NCBI GenBank assembly: GCA_900553655.1
Contig: USEQ01000006.1
Coordinates: 1-14,686 of the forward strand
Source of the DNA: an uncultured Slackia sp.
GTDB lineage: Bacteria; Actinomycetota; Coriobacteriia; Coriobacteriales; Eggerthellaceae
Length of the DNA stretch: 14,686 bases
Direction: 5' to 3'
The position numbers and the translations under genes are program-made. Positions 1 through 6,317 of this stretch are shown piece by piece. The first letter of the stretch is position 1, and each line of letters opens with the position of its first letter. The notes beneath the pieces are model-generated. The model was not told where the DNA came from, made no database searches, and was given only the letters and a program-made list of their open reading frames with translations.

Positions 1-710
1 GCGGAGCGACCGATGAACACCGCAGCATCGCTGCCCACTATGCGAACGTCGCGCACGCGCGCGACCGATGGGCCTTCAACCTGCATGAGAACGATTCCTT
101 GCGATTCAAAGACATCACCAGACGACTCTTGAACCCCAATCGCCAGATCCGTGCGCGCACGGCCGGATGAAAGCGCCAACGTATGCAAAGGCCCGTACAC
201 GGCCGCCGAGACGAGACGCACCAGCAAAGTTCCTGCCGCATCTTCATCAAAGCAGTCGAACGCGGCTATGAGCGAGCGCACGTCGTCGGAAAACGCGCGA
301 ATCGCATAATCGGGATACCGTTCCGTGGTAAAGCCGCTTTCCATCGCCACCAAGATTTCGTCCTTCACGATGGAAGCCGCGTTCGCAGCGTCGCAGAGGG
401 CCTCGCGCAACAAGAAAGACTCCTCGGAAGCGCGCAAGCGCGCCACACAGGCAAGCACCGCGCGCACATCATCCGAAGCCCGAACCGAACGCCCCCTAGA
501 AGTCCATCGCTCCTCGAACATGCGGGCGCGGCGCGCAGGAGAAAGCCTCCACGTACGCGAAACGTTCGATGCGCTATCGAAGCGGCTGTCGTCGTTGAAA
601 AGCTCTCGAGCAAGAAGCGCCGAAGCCGAGGCGCTTCCGTCGAAGGCCGAAGAATGCCTGGACAGAGACACGCACAGACCCTGGAGCCCCGAGTAATACC
701 ATTCCTTCAT
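1..710 (-). CDS. Unrecognised protein, 3' end beyond the window; possible start of an FHA domain
   Basis: An open minus-strand frame starts at an ATG (708-710) and runs through 236 stop-free codons off the left edge, so only the N-terminal part is visible. The product begins MKEWYYSGLQGLCVSL. A GGAAGGG Shine-Dalgarno-like stretch lies 10 nt before the ATG. The frame stays open further upstream with only non-ATG starts, so this start is the best choice but is not proven. The visible part is mostly helical-looking and charged, with no signal peptide or clear membrane segment. Its last residues (about 215-237) read like short beta strands ending VFIGRSA, which resembles the first strands and IGRS motif of a forkhead-associated (FHA) phosphothreonine-binding domain; that is a weak inference because the domain is cut off. 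It lies 177 nt downstream of the ECF T-component gene on the same strand and may be independent of it. No function is assigned. Confidence 0.75.
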   Translation of the reverse strand, partial: MKEWYYSGLQGLCVSLSRHSSAFDGSASASALLARELFNDDSRFDSASNVSRTWRLSPARRARMFEERWTSRGRSVRASDDVRAVLACVARLRASEESFLLREALCDAANAASIVKDEILVAMESGFTTERYPDYAIRAFSDDVRSLIAAFDCFDEDAAGTLLVRLVSAAVYGPLHTLALSSGRARTDLAIGVQESSGDVFESQGIVLMQVEGPSVARVRDVRIVGSDAAVFIGRS

Positions 711-887
711 AGCAGCAACGCCCTTCCGCTTCGCAGACGATGCCGTTGTATCGCTATGGGAACGCGGCAAGGGAAACGCGCTTCGGCATCCGTCGCCCTC
801 GAGTCGGAAAAGGCGCGCTCGGACCCGATTCGTCCTCGCTTCGGCAAACCCGGCCGAGACGCCTTGCCTGGCGAAAAGGCAAGACAA
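711..887. other. Intergenic gap between the ECF T gene and the left-edge gene
   Basis: No convincing gene is seen here. A weak hairpin lies just after the T-component stop codon on the minus strand (arms CTTGCC 863-868 and GGCAAG 878-883, 9-nt loop), but no U-tract follows it. It may be a poor terminator or chance. I could not identify a clear promoter for the gene starting at 710, so read-through from the transporter operon remains possible. Confidence 0.4.
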
Positions 888-1658
888 TCAGAAAAGAACG
901 TTTATAGCAAGAGCCGCCACAAGCAAAAGCACGCAGGCCGCCATGGCCACTCCGTCGCGAAGCGCCATGGAGTATTCCCGATACCCGCTCTGTGCATTAC
1001 GAAGGTTGAAGCCGCGCACCTCCGCGGCGATGGCCGCGCTGTTGACCTTGCGCACCGAGGACACCAAAAGCGGCACGCACAAAGGCACGGTCAAACGCAC
1101 CCTGCTCACTATGCCCCCTTGGTCGAATCGCACGCCGCGAGCCGTCTGGGCCTCCATGATGGCGGCCATGTCGTTGAGGAAAGCAGGGATGAATCGGACC
1201 GTGGATGTGAACGTGAACGCGTATTTGTACGGAAGACGCACGTTTTCCACCAGCGCGTTCGCCAAATCCGTCATCCGCGTCACGTACAGCGTCAAGAACA
1301 ACGGAATGGCCGCCGCAAGCAGACGAGCTACCGTGGTGAACGCAGCCACAAGGCCCGCCGTTCCGATATGCCCCCATGGCAGCATGACAAGGGAGACGCC
1401 GCCCGGCGTCGTGAGAATCTGCACGATGGCAAGAATCAGGGAAAACATGAAGACCGCCTTCGCAAGTCCCACGACCTGACGGGCCATTCCGCAGGAAACG
1501 GCAAGGAAAAAACCGCCAACAAGCACCGCGAGCAGGAAAGGCAGGTTCGACGTGCAAAAGCACGCTATGCAGGTCAAAAACGAGCAAACGAGCTTTGCAA
1601 CGGGATTCATTCGGTGAAGCACGCTCGTGCCATCGACATACTCGAGAAAACCCTTCAT
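888..1658 (-). CDS. ecfT: ECF transporter T component (EcfT, membrane coupling subunit)
   Basis: This 256-residue integral membrane protein is the transmembrane scaffold of an energy-coupling factor transporter. It passes the ATPase stroke to the substrate-binding S subunit. Hydrophobic segments lie around residues 22-57, 65-82, 98-126 and 236-255. The two cytoplasmic coupling-helix motifs of the family can be seen: a canonical Ala-Arg-Gly at 173-175 (AQTARGVRF) and a variant Val-Arg-Gly at 214-216 (AAEVRGF). The start codon overlaps the stop of the fused ATPase gene by 4 nt (ATGA, 1655-1658), so the two are translationally coupled and very likely made in fixed ratio. It is the last gene of the S-AA'-T unit. 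Family identification is confident. Tryptophan as substrate is inferred from the S subunit and the leader, not from this protein. Confidence 0.9.
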   Translation of the reverse strand: MKGFLEYVDGTSVLHRMNPVAKLVCSFLTCIACFCTSNLPFLLAVLVGGFFLAVSCGMARQVVGLAKAVFMFSLILAIVQILTTPGGVSLVMLPWGHIGTAGLVAAFTTVARLLAAAIPLFLTLYVTRMTDLANALVENVRLPYKYAFTFTSTVRFIPAFLNDMAAIMEAQTARGVRFDQGGIVSRVRLTVPLCVPLLVSSVRKVNSAAIAAEVRGFNLRNAQSGYREYSMALRDGVAMAACVLLLVAALAINVLF

Positions 1659-3538
1659 CGCAGTTCCCCTTCCGTGCGAACGCGACCTTTACCACCGGCG
1701 GCGCGTCCAGGTAAAAGATCGTGTATCCCCGAAGATGCCGAAGCGCCGCCGGCCAGAGCATCACCCAAGACGATGCTCAATTCTTCCAACGTGTTAGAGG
1801 ACAAGACGCGTCCGCGAAGCCCTCCCGACAGACCTTTCCCGAGAAGCATCGAAAGCGCCGTCATCTGAGAAGGTTCTATCGAAGCCTTCGCCAGCACCTC
1901 TTCGTCGCGCATGACCTCGAAAACAGGGCCGTCGGCCACCACGCACCCCGCCGTCATGACGATAACGCGATCGACGAAGTCGGCAACGACCTCCATATCG
2001 TGGCAAACCATGACGACCGTCGTTCCGTTTTCGTGCAAGCGCCTCACACATTGCATGATTTTCTCGCATTCGCGGTAATCGAGACCCGTCGTAGGCTCGT
2101 CCAAGACAACCACGCGCGGAGCGCTCACCGCGATAGAGGCCAAAGCGAGAAGCTGCCTCGATCCTCGGCTCAGCAGAAACGGATCGGCCGAAGCGTCGAG
2201 CCCGAACTCTTCTATGACCTCATCGACCGCACGTTGCGCCCGGGCGTCAACGCGCCCCGTGGCCTCGAACCCGAACAGAAGCTCTTCGCGCACCGTCGTC
2301 TTACAGATTTGGCGGTCGGGGTTTTGGAACAGAAACCCTACCGTGCGCGCAAGCTCACTCGTCGGACATGACGCCGTCGAGGTGCCGAACACCGAAACTT
2401 TGCCCGCACTGGGTTTGATCAAGCCGTTCATCAGACGCATCGTCGTAGATTTTCCCGCCCCGTTCGCTCCCACGAACGCCACGAACTCGCCTTCTTGAAT
2501 GGCGAAATCCACGCCTTTCAAGACCGCCAGCTCGCCTTCGTAGCCCGCATAGACATCATGGAACTCAAGAGCGGCAAGCCCGGCTTTCTCATTTCTCCTT
2601 GTCCGCCTTTCGCCTTTCCCCGCCTCCTTTTCGCATGAAGCGACGCATTCGGCAAAAGAACCGCTCGGTGCAGCATCCGGCGGGATGGCTCGACCCTTCG
2701 CCCGTAGAGACTGCGCTATATGCAACGCAGCCTGCGAGACGGTGCGGCACACCGGCCCCGCATAGACGCCCTTGTCACGCAGCGACCTCGTCAGAGACGT
2801 CACGCGAGGAACATTCGCGCCCATGGCATAGAGCTCGGGGGCGTGCACGAGAACCTCGTCGGGCGTTCCCGAAACGCGAGCAGAGCCCTCTTCCATGACC
2901 ACGACCATGTCGGCGTAGTCGCACAGCAAGGCAATCTTCTGCTCAACCGCCACCACGGTGACCTTATGCTCTCGAGAGTATTGCTTCAAAAGGTCGAACA
3001 CGCCGCGGGAAGCCGCCGGATCAAGCTCGGCCGTAGGCTCGTCAAGAACGAGCACACGCGGGCGCAAAGCCAAAATGGAAGCTATGGCCACTTTCTGCTT
3101 CTGTCCGCCCGAAAGCGACGATATCTCGCATGAACGCAGCTCCTCTATGCCCATTGCGCCAAGAACATCCTCCATGCGCGCAATACCCTCGTCGCGCGCA
3201 ACGCCGAAGTTTTCAAGGCCGTAGAGAATCTCGTCTTCCACAAGCGGGGTAACGATCTGGCTTTCGATACCTTGGCAGACGCTTCCTACCAGGCGGGATA
3301 TCTCCGTCAGGCTCGCCTCCACCGTATCGACGCCGTCAATGACGACGCTACCGTAAAAATCCCCGAAATAGCAATGCGGAATCATTCCGTTCAGCGCATA
3401 GGTCAGGGTGGATTTCCCCGAGGCCGCCGCGCCCGTGATGCCGACGAACGAACCTTCGGGAATATCCAGGTTCACGTCACGCACGGCACATTCTTCGCTT
3501 CCTCGGTATCGAAATCCGAAATCGCGCACCCGTATCAT
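1655..3538 (-). CDS. ECF transporter fused double ATPase (EcfA-EcfA')
   Basis: This 627-residue protein holds two ABC ATPase domains in one chain, as in YkoD-type ECF systems. Domain 1 (about 1-235) has Walker A GAAASGKST (36-44), Q-loop Gln89, signature LSGGQ (142-146) and Walker B VLVLDE (162-167), but the H-loop position is Gln200 (VAVEQK). Domain 2 (about 324-545) has Walker A GANGAGKST (357-365), Gln405, a degenerate signature LSRGS (456-460), Walker B VVVLDE (476-481) and His513 (VCHD). A charged linker (about 285-320) joins them, and a tail of about 75 residues follows. Pairing head to tail gives one consensus and one degenerate ATP site. The start at 3538 is preceded by AGGAG at a 6-nt distance. 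It lies 28 bp after the S-subunit gene and overlaps the T gene by 4 nt. It should power substrate uptake at the inner face of the membrane. Confidence 0.92.
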   Translation of the reverse strand: MIRVRDFGFRYRGSEECAVRDVNLDIPEGSFVGITGAAASGKSTLTYALNGMIPHCYFGDFYGSVVIDGVDTVEASLTEISRLVGSVCQGIESQIVTPLVEDEILYGLENFGVARDEGIARMEDVLGAMGIEELRSCEISSLSGGQKQKVAIASILALRPRVLVLDEPTAELDPAASRGVFDLLKQYSREHKVTVVAVEQKIALLCDYADMVVVMEEGSARVSGTPDEVLVHAPELYAMGANVPRVTSLTRSLRDKGVYAGPVCRTVSQAALHIAQSLRAKGRAIPPDAAPSGSFAECVASCEKEAGKGERRTRRNEKAGLAALEFHDVYAGYEGELAVLKGVDFAIQEGEFVAFVGANGAGKSTTMRLMNGLIKPSAGKVSVFGTSTASCPTSELARTVGFLFQNPDRQICKTTVREELLFGFEATGRVDARAQRAVDEVIEEFGLDASADPFLLSRGSRQLLALASIAVSAPRVVVLDEPTTGLDYRECEKIMQCVRRLHENGTTVVMVCHDMEVVADFVDRVIVMTAGCVVADGPVFEVMRDEEVLAKASIEPSQMTALSMLLGKGLSGGLRGRVLSSNTLEELSIVLGDALAGGASASSGIHDLLPGRAAGGKGRVRTEGELR

Positions 3539-3566
3539 GTTCGCTCCTACAATCCGCAGCCCGACG

Positions 3567-4163
3567 CTATTTCTTCAAGACCTTGCGCAGCGGCACAACA
3601 AGAACCTGCACAATCGCGGCATTGAACGCCGCCGTCCCGAGCACGATCGCCGCATATGCGGCGAATGCGACGAGGACATCGCCGCCCGTGGAAACCACGT
3701 TGATGTAGATGGAAAGCGCCACGAAGACGCTGCCGGACACAAGCGTCGCCACGAACGTGCTTACAAGGGGGTTCACGTCGAGCTTGCCGGCGATATTCAT
3801 AGGGACCTTGATTAAGAGGCCGCAAACAAGCGCGCCGAGCAGCTCGGAGGGGATATTCAAAAGCGGCGTTGCGTTAAGCATGGGGATTTGGCACAAAGCT
3901 CCGGCAAGCAGCCCGACAATCAGAACCTGGCCGATCTTCGGCCTCACCAGAATGATGGCCAGGCAGTACATGGCAATGACGAAGTTGGGCTTCATTCCCA
4001 TTGAAGCAAGAAGAGAACCCACCGTCAGCTTGAGAACAGCGCCTGCTGCAAGCAGGATGGCAATAAGAACAAGCGCAGATATATCGAGCGTGCCGTTCTT
4101 TTTCTCGGCAGAAGAAACGACGCGAGGCTGAGAAGCGCGAACGGAGATGGTTTCCTGAGACAT
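3567..4163 (-). CDS. trpP: ECF transporter S component, TrpP-like, probable tryptophan binding
   Basis: This 198-residue protein has a polar N-terminus (1-25) followed by about six hydrophobic segments (28-50, 62-74, 78-95, 104-120, 130-156, 160-190), the size and layout of an ECF S subunit. The stretch around 57-73 (GMKPNFVIAMYCLAIIL) and the following loop and helix match my memory of the TrpP tryptophan S-component family (compare KPDFLLAMMFLAI in Firmicutes). Substrate assignment is strengthened by the upstream attenuator, whose leader peptide contains a Trp-Cys-Trp run. The ATG at 4163 follows AAAGGA with an 8-nt spacer. TrpP is often a solitary S subunit sharing a common energising module; here it heads its own S-AA'-T operon, which suggests a dedicated transporter. 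An S subunit for another aromatic compound is the main alternative. Confidence 0.8.
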   Translation of the reverse strand: MSQETISVRASQPRVVSSAEKKNGTLDISALVLIAILLAAGAVLKLTVGSLLASMGMKPNFVIAMYCLAIILVRPKIGQVLIVGLLAGALCQIPMLNATPLLNIPSELLGALVCGLLIKVPMNIAGKLDVNPLVSTFVATLVSGSVFVALSIYINVVSTGGDVLVAFAAYAAIVLGTAAFNAAIVQVLVVPLRKVLKK

Positions 4164-4300
4164 GGTTGTTTTCCTTTCGGTATTGCGGCGTCATGCCGCG
4201 CGTATCCTTGCAACGGAGGCGCGCAATGCCGAAACGGCCGGAAGCAGCTTCGCGCCACCGAGCACATATGAAAACAACGAACGAACCAGGATGCAGGCAA
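4164..4300 (-). promoter_or_regulatory. Untranslated spacer between the attenuator and trpP
   Basis: This stretch follows the intrinsic terminator and is transcribed only when the terminator is bypassed. It holds no convincing gene; the open frames across it are incidental. It ends in the AAAGGA ribosome-binding site of the S-component gene. Confidence 0.5.
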
Positions 4301-4332
4301 AGAAAAAGGCTCCCGGTTCGCCCGGGAGCCTT
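4301..4332 (-). terminator. Intrinsic terminator of the ECF tryptophan attenuator
   Basis: Read on the minus strand, an 11-bp stem AAGGCTCCCGG / CCGGGAGCCTT with loop GCGAA is followed by TTTTTCT. It lies after the leader peptide and 137 nt before the S-component gene, so it must be bypassed for the transporter to be made. It is the 3:4 hairpin of the attenuator. Its 5' arm and loop are partly complementary to an upstream segment (4377-4357) that can form an antiterminator. Confidence 0.93.
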
Positions 4333-4348
4333 CACCTGCGAAATCAGA

Positions 4349-4399
4349 GGCGCGAAAAGCTCACGATCGGACGACCGTTTCAGCATTGCGCCAACACCA
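4349..4399 (-). promoter_or_regulatory. Attenuator RNA strands 1 and 2 of the ECF leader
   Basis: On the minus strand GGCGC (4392-4388, overlapping the last Trp codon) can pair with GCGCC (4353-4349) as a 1:2 pause hairpin. The segment starting CGGTCG (4377-4372) and containing GATCGTGAGCTTTTCG (4368-4353) can instead pair in blocks with the terminator 5' arm, loop and first bases of the 3' arm: GAGC with GCTC, TT with AA across a bulged G, CCG with CGG, and CGGT with ACCG. These pairings exclude each other, as expected for a trp attenuator. They were read by eye, with no energies calculated. Confidence 0.65.
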
Positions 4400-4447
4400 G
4401 CTCATGGAGAAGGAAAACGCCGTGGTGCTGTTTGCAATGCGAGCCAT
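4361..4447 (-). CDS. Trp leader peptide of the ECF operon (28 residues)
   Basis: A short gene with a strong AAAGGAG ribosome-binding site (4454-4460, 6 nt before ATG) encodes a 28-residue peptide that begins MARIANSTTAFSFSMS, continues WCWR, and ends NAETVVRS before TGA. Trp codons are at 4399-4397 and 4393-4391 (residues 17 and 19). Trp is rare, so two in three codons just ahead of a terminator is the mark of a ribosome-mediated trp attenuator. The stop codon lies inside the candidate strand 2 (conserved core 4368-4353), so a ribosome that reaches the stop would block the antiterminator. A longer in-frame ORF begins upstream at 4564, but the strong ribosome-binding site marks 4447 as the start. 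A TAAAGT that might be a -10 element lies at 4506-4511, with no good -35. Confidence 0.9.
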   Translation of the reverse strand: MARIANSTTAFSFSMSWCWRNAETVVRS

Positions 4448-4566
4448 TTCGCACTCCTTTCTGAAGAATCGTGCTTCGCTTCGCGGCGAAGCTCTGCGTG
4501 CAACTACTTTATCACAGCAGAGTGTAACAGCGATGTTAATTCGAGCTGAAAAACAACGAGGCAAAA

Positions 4567-5904
4567 TTACCCAATGCCGCCGTAGAAAATTCCCAAAACA
4601 ATAACCACTGCGGTAATGCCGACGAAAAGATACTTCGTCATAGGCTCAAACCATGCGCCGATCTTCTTGTCACGGCCGAGCTGCGCCTGTTCTTTGGCGA
4701 AATGCTTCGGGCACACCCAGAAGAACATGATAGCCGCAAGCAGCGCACCAAGCGGAATGGCATAGATGGACACCGCATCCATCCAAGCGCTCACGGCATC
4801 GCCGCTCTCGATAAGCACGCCGACGCCAAATGCAACGGCAGCGACAATGGCAACCGCGCCCCAACGGGGAAGATGCAGTTGCTCTTGCAGCGCCTCAATA
4901 GGGGTTTCGAACAAATTCACCAGACTCGTGATGGCCGCGCAGGCAACCGCCAAAAAGAAAACGAAGCAGAAGATGCCGCCCGCGGGCATTTCCTGGAATA
5001 CCTGAGGCAGAGCAATGAACATCAGCGGAGGGCCAGACTGCGTATCCAAGCCGAACGCGAACACGGCAGGCACCACAATCATGGCAGAGAGCACCGCTGC
5101 CAATGTGGAGAAGACCACCACGTTTTTCGCAGAAGACACTACGTCGACATCCTTCTTCAGATAGCTGCCGTAAACGAGCGTTCCGCTGCCGGCAAGAGAC
5201 AGCCCAAAAAACGCCTGGCCAAGCGCGAACACCCACGTCTGCGGATTGGCAAGCGCGCTCCAGTCGGGAACGAAAAGGTACTTATACCCCTCAAGCGCGC
5301 CCGGAAGCATAGCGACGCGAACAAGCATGATGACGAACAGAATGAAAAAGAGGGGCATCATGATTTTGTTCAGGCGCTCAATGCCGCGCGAGATTCCCAG
5401 CAACATGACGGCAAACGTAATGGCCAGCGCAGCCACGTGATACCCAACGCTGCCGAAATCGCTTGCCAGAGCGCCGAAATACGCGCCCATGTCGGGAACC
5501 TGCAAAAGAGAACCCGTTCCCGCAGCAAACAGATACTTCAAAAACCAGCCCAGAACCACGGAATACCCGATGGCGATACCAAGCGAACCGAGCGTAGGAA
5601 TGGCGCCGATAGCCTTGCCCAAGGGACCGGCATGCTTGACCCCGCGCTTTTCAAGCGCCTTTGAAAATGCACCCATGGGACCTGTACCCATGGCTCGCCC
5701 AAACGCCATCTCCCCAATAACACCCGTCAGGCCGAGCAAAACGACGAAGATAAGGTACGGGATGAGAAACGCAGCGCCGCCCATTTCGGCGACACGATAT
5801 GGGAACAGCCAAATGGCACTCATGCCCACGGCCGAGCCGATACAAGCGATGATAAACGCCGTACGCGAAGTGAACGAATCGCGCGATGAGGTAGAGGTTG
5901 CCAT
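4567..5904 (-). CDS. NSS-family sodium symporter, probable tryptophan transporter
   Basis: This 445-residue membrane protein has the neurotransmitter:sodium symporter (LeuT-fold) layout, with about 11 helices as in many bacterial members. TM1 is recognisable at 20-50 (GSAVG at 23-27, FPY at 34-36, GGAAF at 42-46), TM6 at 225-247 (GQAFFGLSL) and TM8 at 311-333. By alignment to LeuT from memory, the Na2 ligands Thr and Ser are kept (T326, S327). The Na1 Asn is Ala30, the TM6 Thr is Gly234, and the gate Arg is Leu33, although its Asp partner seems kept at 376. Tryptophan is proposed as substrate because a leader peptide with three consecutive Trp codons and a terminator precede the gene; the NSS protein TnaT of Symbiobacterium is a known tryptophan transporter. 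The start at 5904 follows GGAAGGAAG. Another aromatic amino acid is possible. Confidence 0.88.
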   Translation of the reverse strand: MATSTSSRDSFTSRTAFIIACIGSAVGMSAIWLFPYRVAEMGGAAFLIPYLIFVVLLGLTGVIGEMAFGRAMGTGPMGAFSKALEKRGVKHAGPLGKAIGAIPTLGSLGIAIGYSVVLGWFLKYLFAAGTGSLLQVPDMGAYFGALASDFGSVGYHVAALAITFAVMLLGISRGIERLNKIMMPLFFILFVIMLVRVAMLPGALEGYKYLFVPDWSALANPQTWVFALGQAFFGLSLAGSGTLVYGSYLKKDVDVVSSAKNVVVFSTLAAVLSAMIVVPAVFAFGLDTQSGPPLMFIALPQVFQEMPAGGIFCFVFFLAVACAAITSLVNLFETPIEALQEQLHLPRWGAVAIVAAVAFGVGVLIESGDAVSAWMDAVSIYAIPLGALLAAIMFFWVCPKHFAKEQAQLGRDKKIGAWFEPMTKYLFVGITAVVIVLGIFYGGIG

Positions 5905-5960
5905 GCGTTCTTCCTTCCAAAAAGCCCCGAAGAGAGGCGGCTTGCCCCAAGGATTCCATA

Positions 5961-5990
5961 AGAAAAGGCCCCGGTCGCCCGAAGCCTTTT
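5961..5990 (-). terminator. Intrinsic terminator of the NSS tryptophan attenuator
   Basis: On the minus strand a 10-bp stem AAGGCTTCGG / CCGGGGCCTT (two G-U pairs) with a GCGA tetraloop (5' arm 5988-5979, 3' arm 5974-5965) is followed by TTTTCT. It lies between the Trp-rich leader peptide and the NSS transporter gene and forms the 3:4 hairpin of the attenuator. Confidence 0.9.
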
Positions 5991-6009
5991 ATTCCACGTT
6001 TTTGCGTGA

Positions 6010-6046
6010 CGAAAGCTCTCGATCGACCGAGTGATTAGGAGCTTCG
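6010..6046 (-). promoter_or_regulatory. Attenuator RNA strands 1 and 2 of the NSS leader
   Basis: On the minus strand CGAAGCTC (6046-6039), directly after the Trp codons, can pair with GAGAGCTTTCG (6020-6010, one bulged T) as a 1:2 hairpin. The alternative strand 2 segment 6029-6012, starting CGGTCG, can pair with the terminator 5' arm, loop and beginning of the 3' arm: CGGTCG with CGACCG, then TCGAG with TTCGG (including G-U pairs), then GC and TT with GC and AA across a bulged G. The terminator and antiterminator are therefore mutually exclusive. Pairings were read by eye. Confidence 0.75.
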
Positions 6047-6103
6047 CCACCACCATGCCCGAGAAGGAGCAATAGTCACGAACATGGAAAACGTCTGGTT
6101 CAT
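6035..6103 (-). CDS. Trp leader peptide of the NSS transporter (22 residues)
   Basis: A short gene with a strong AAAGGAG ribosome-binding site (6109-6115, 5 nt before ATG) encodes a 22-residue peptide: MNQTFSMFVTIAPSRA, then WWW, then RSS and TAA. The three Trp codons are TGG TGG TGG at 6055-6047 (residues 17-19). A triple Trp run followed by an intrinsic terminator and a transporter gene fits a ribosome-mediated trp attenuator. When charged tRNA-Trp is scarce the ribosome would stall at residues 17-19, cover strand 1 and let the antiterminator form. The peptide itself is probably dispensable after translation. The frame is too short for usual gene callers. A TAAAGT lies upstream at 6201-6196 and may be part of the promoter, but no -35 element is convincing. 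Confidence 0.93.
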   Translation of the reverse strand: MNQTFSMFVTIAPSRAWWWRSS

Positions 6104-6160
6104 TACAACTCCTTTCGGACCGAAGCGCACCGGCGAACCGCGTGCAGCCTGCATGCAAAA

Positions 6161-6178
6161 CGGCACCATGCCGTGCCG
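6161..6178 (-). repeat. Hairpin with U-tract upstream of the NSS leader
   Basis: A perfect 6-bp inverted repeat CGGCAC / GTGCCG with a 6-nt loop is followed on the minus strand by TTTT (6160-6157). It sits between the CIRCE region and the NSS leader peptide. It could be a short terminator, a 5' UTR structure of the leader transcript or chance; no gene precedes it on this strand. Confidence 0.4.
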
Positions 6179-6287
6179 CTTTCCGTATGGCGGTCACTTT
6201 ACCATAAGAAAGTGCTAGGAGCCACTGCAGAATACAAGAGTCGGCAGACGGAGATGCGGGCGGCACGACGCGGCTTCCCGCGCAATC

Positions 6288-6317
6288 TTGAAAGGTAACG
6301 ATACGGTGGCGTATTAG
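6288..6317 (+). promoter_or_regulatory. Probable hsp20 promoter overlapping CIRCE
   Basis: TTGAAA (6288-6293) and TATTAG (6312-6317) are spaced by 18 nt and resemble housekeeping -35 and -10 boxes. The -10 overlaps the left arm of the CIRCE operator, so repressor binding would exclude RNA polymerase. The match is moderate. Confidence 0.5.

Noticed and set aside
183..1868. Long plus-strand open frame (561 codons)
   Set aside because: It is antisense to the left-edge gene, ecfT and part of the fused ATPase. Its product is very rich in Arg and His with no fold-like pattern, as expected of a shadow in GC-rich DNA.
4448..4564. Longer version of the ECF leader peptide starting at 4564
   Set aside because: It would begin within 3 nt of the NSS stop and lacks a good ribosome-binding site, whereas AAAGGAG sits 6 nt before ATG 4447.
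4702..5664. Plus-strand open frame of 320 codons
   Set aside because: It is antisense to the NSS transporter gene and its product is dominated by charged residues and Gln, a mirror of the hydrophobic transporter codons.
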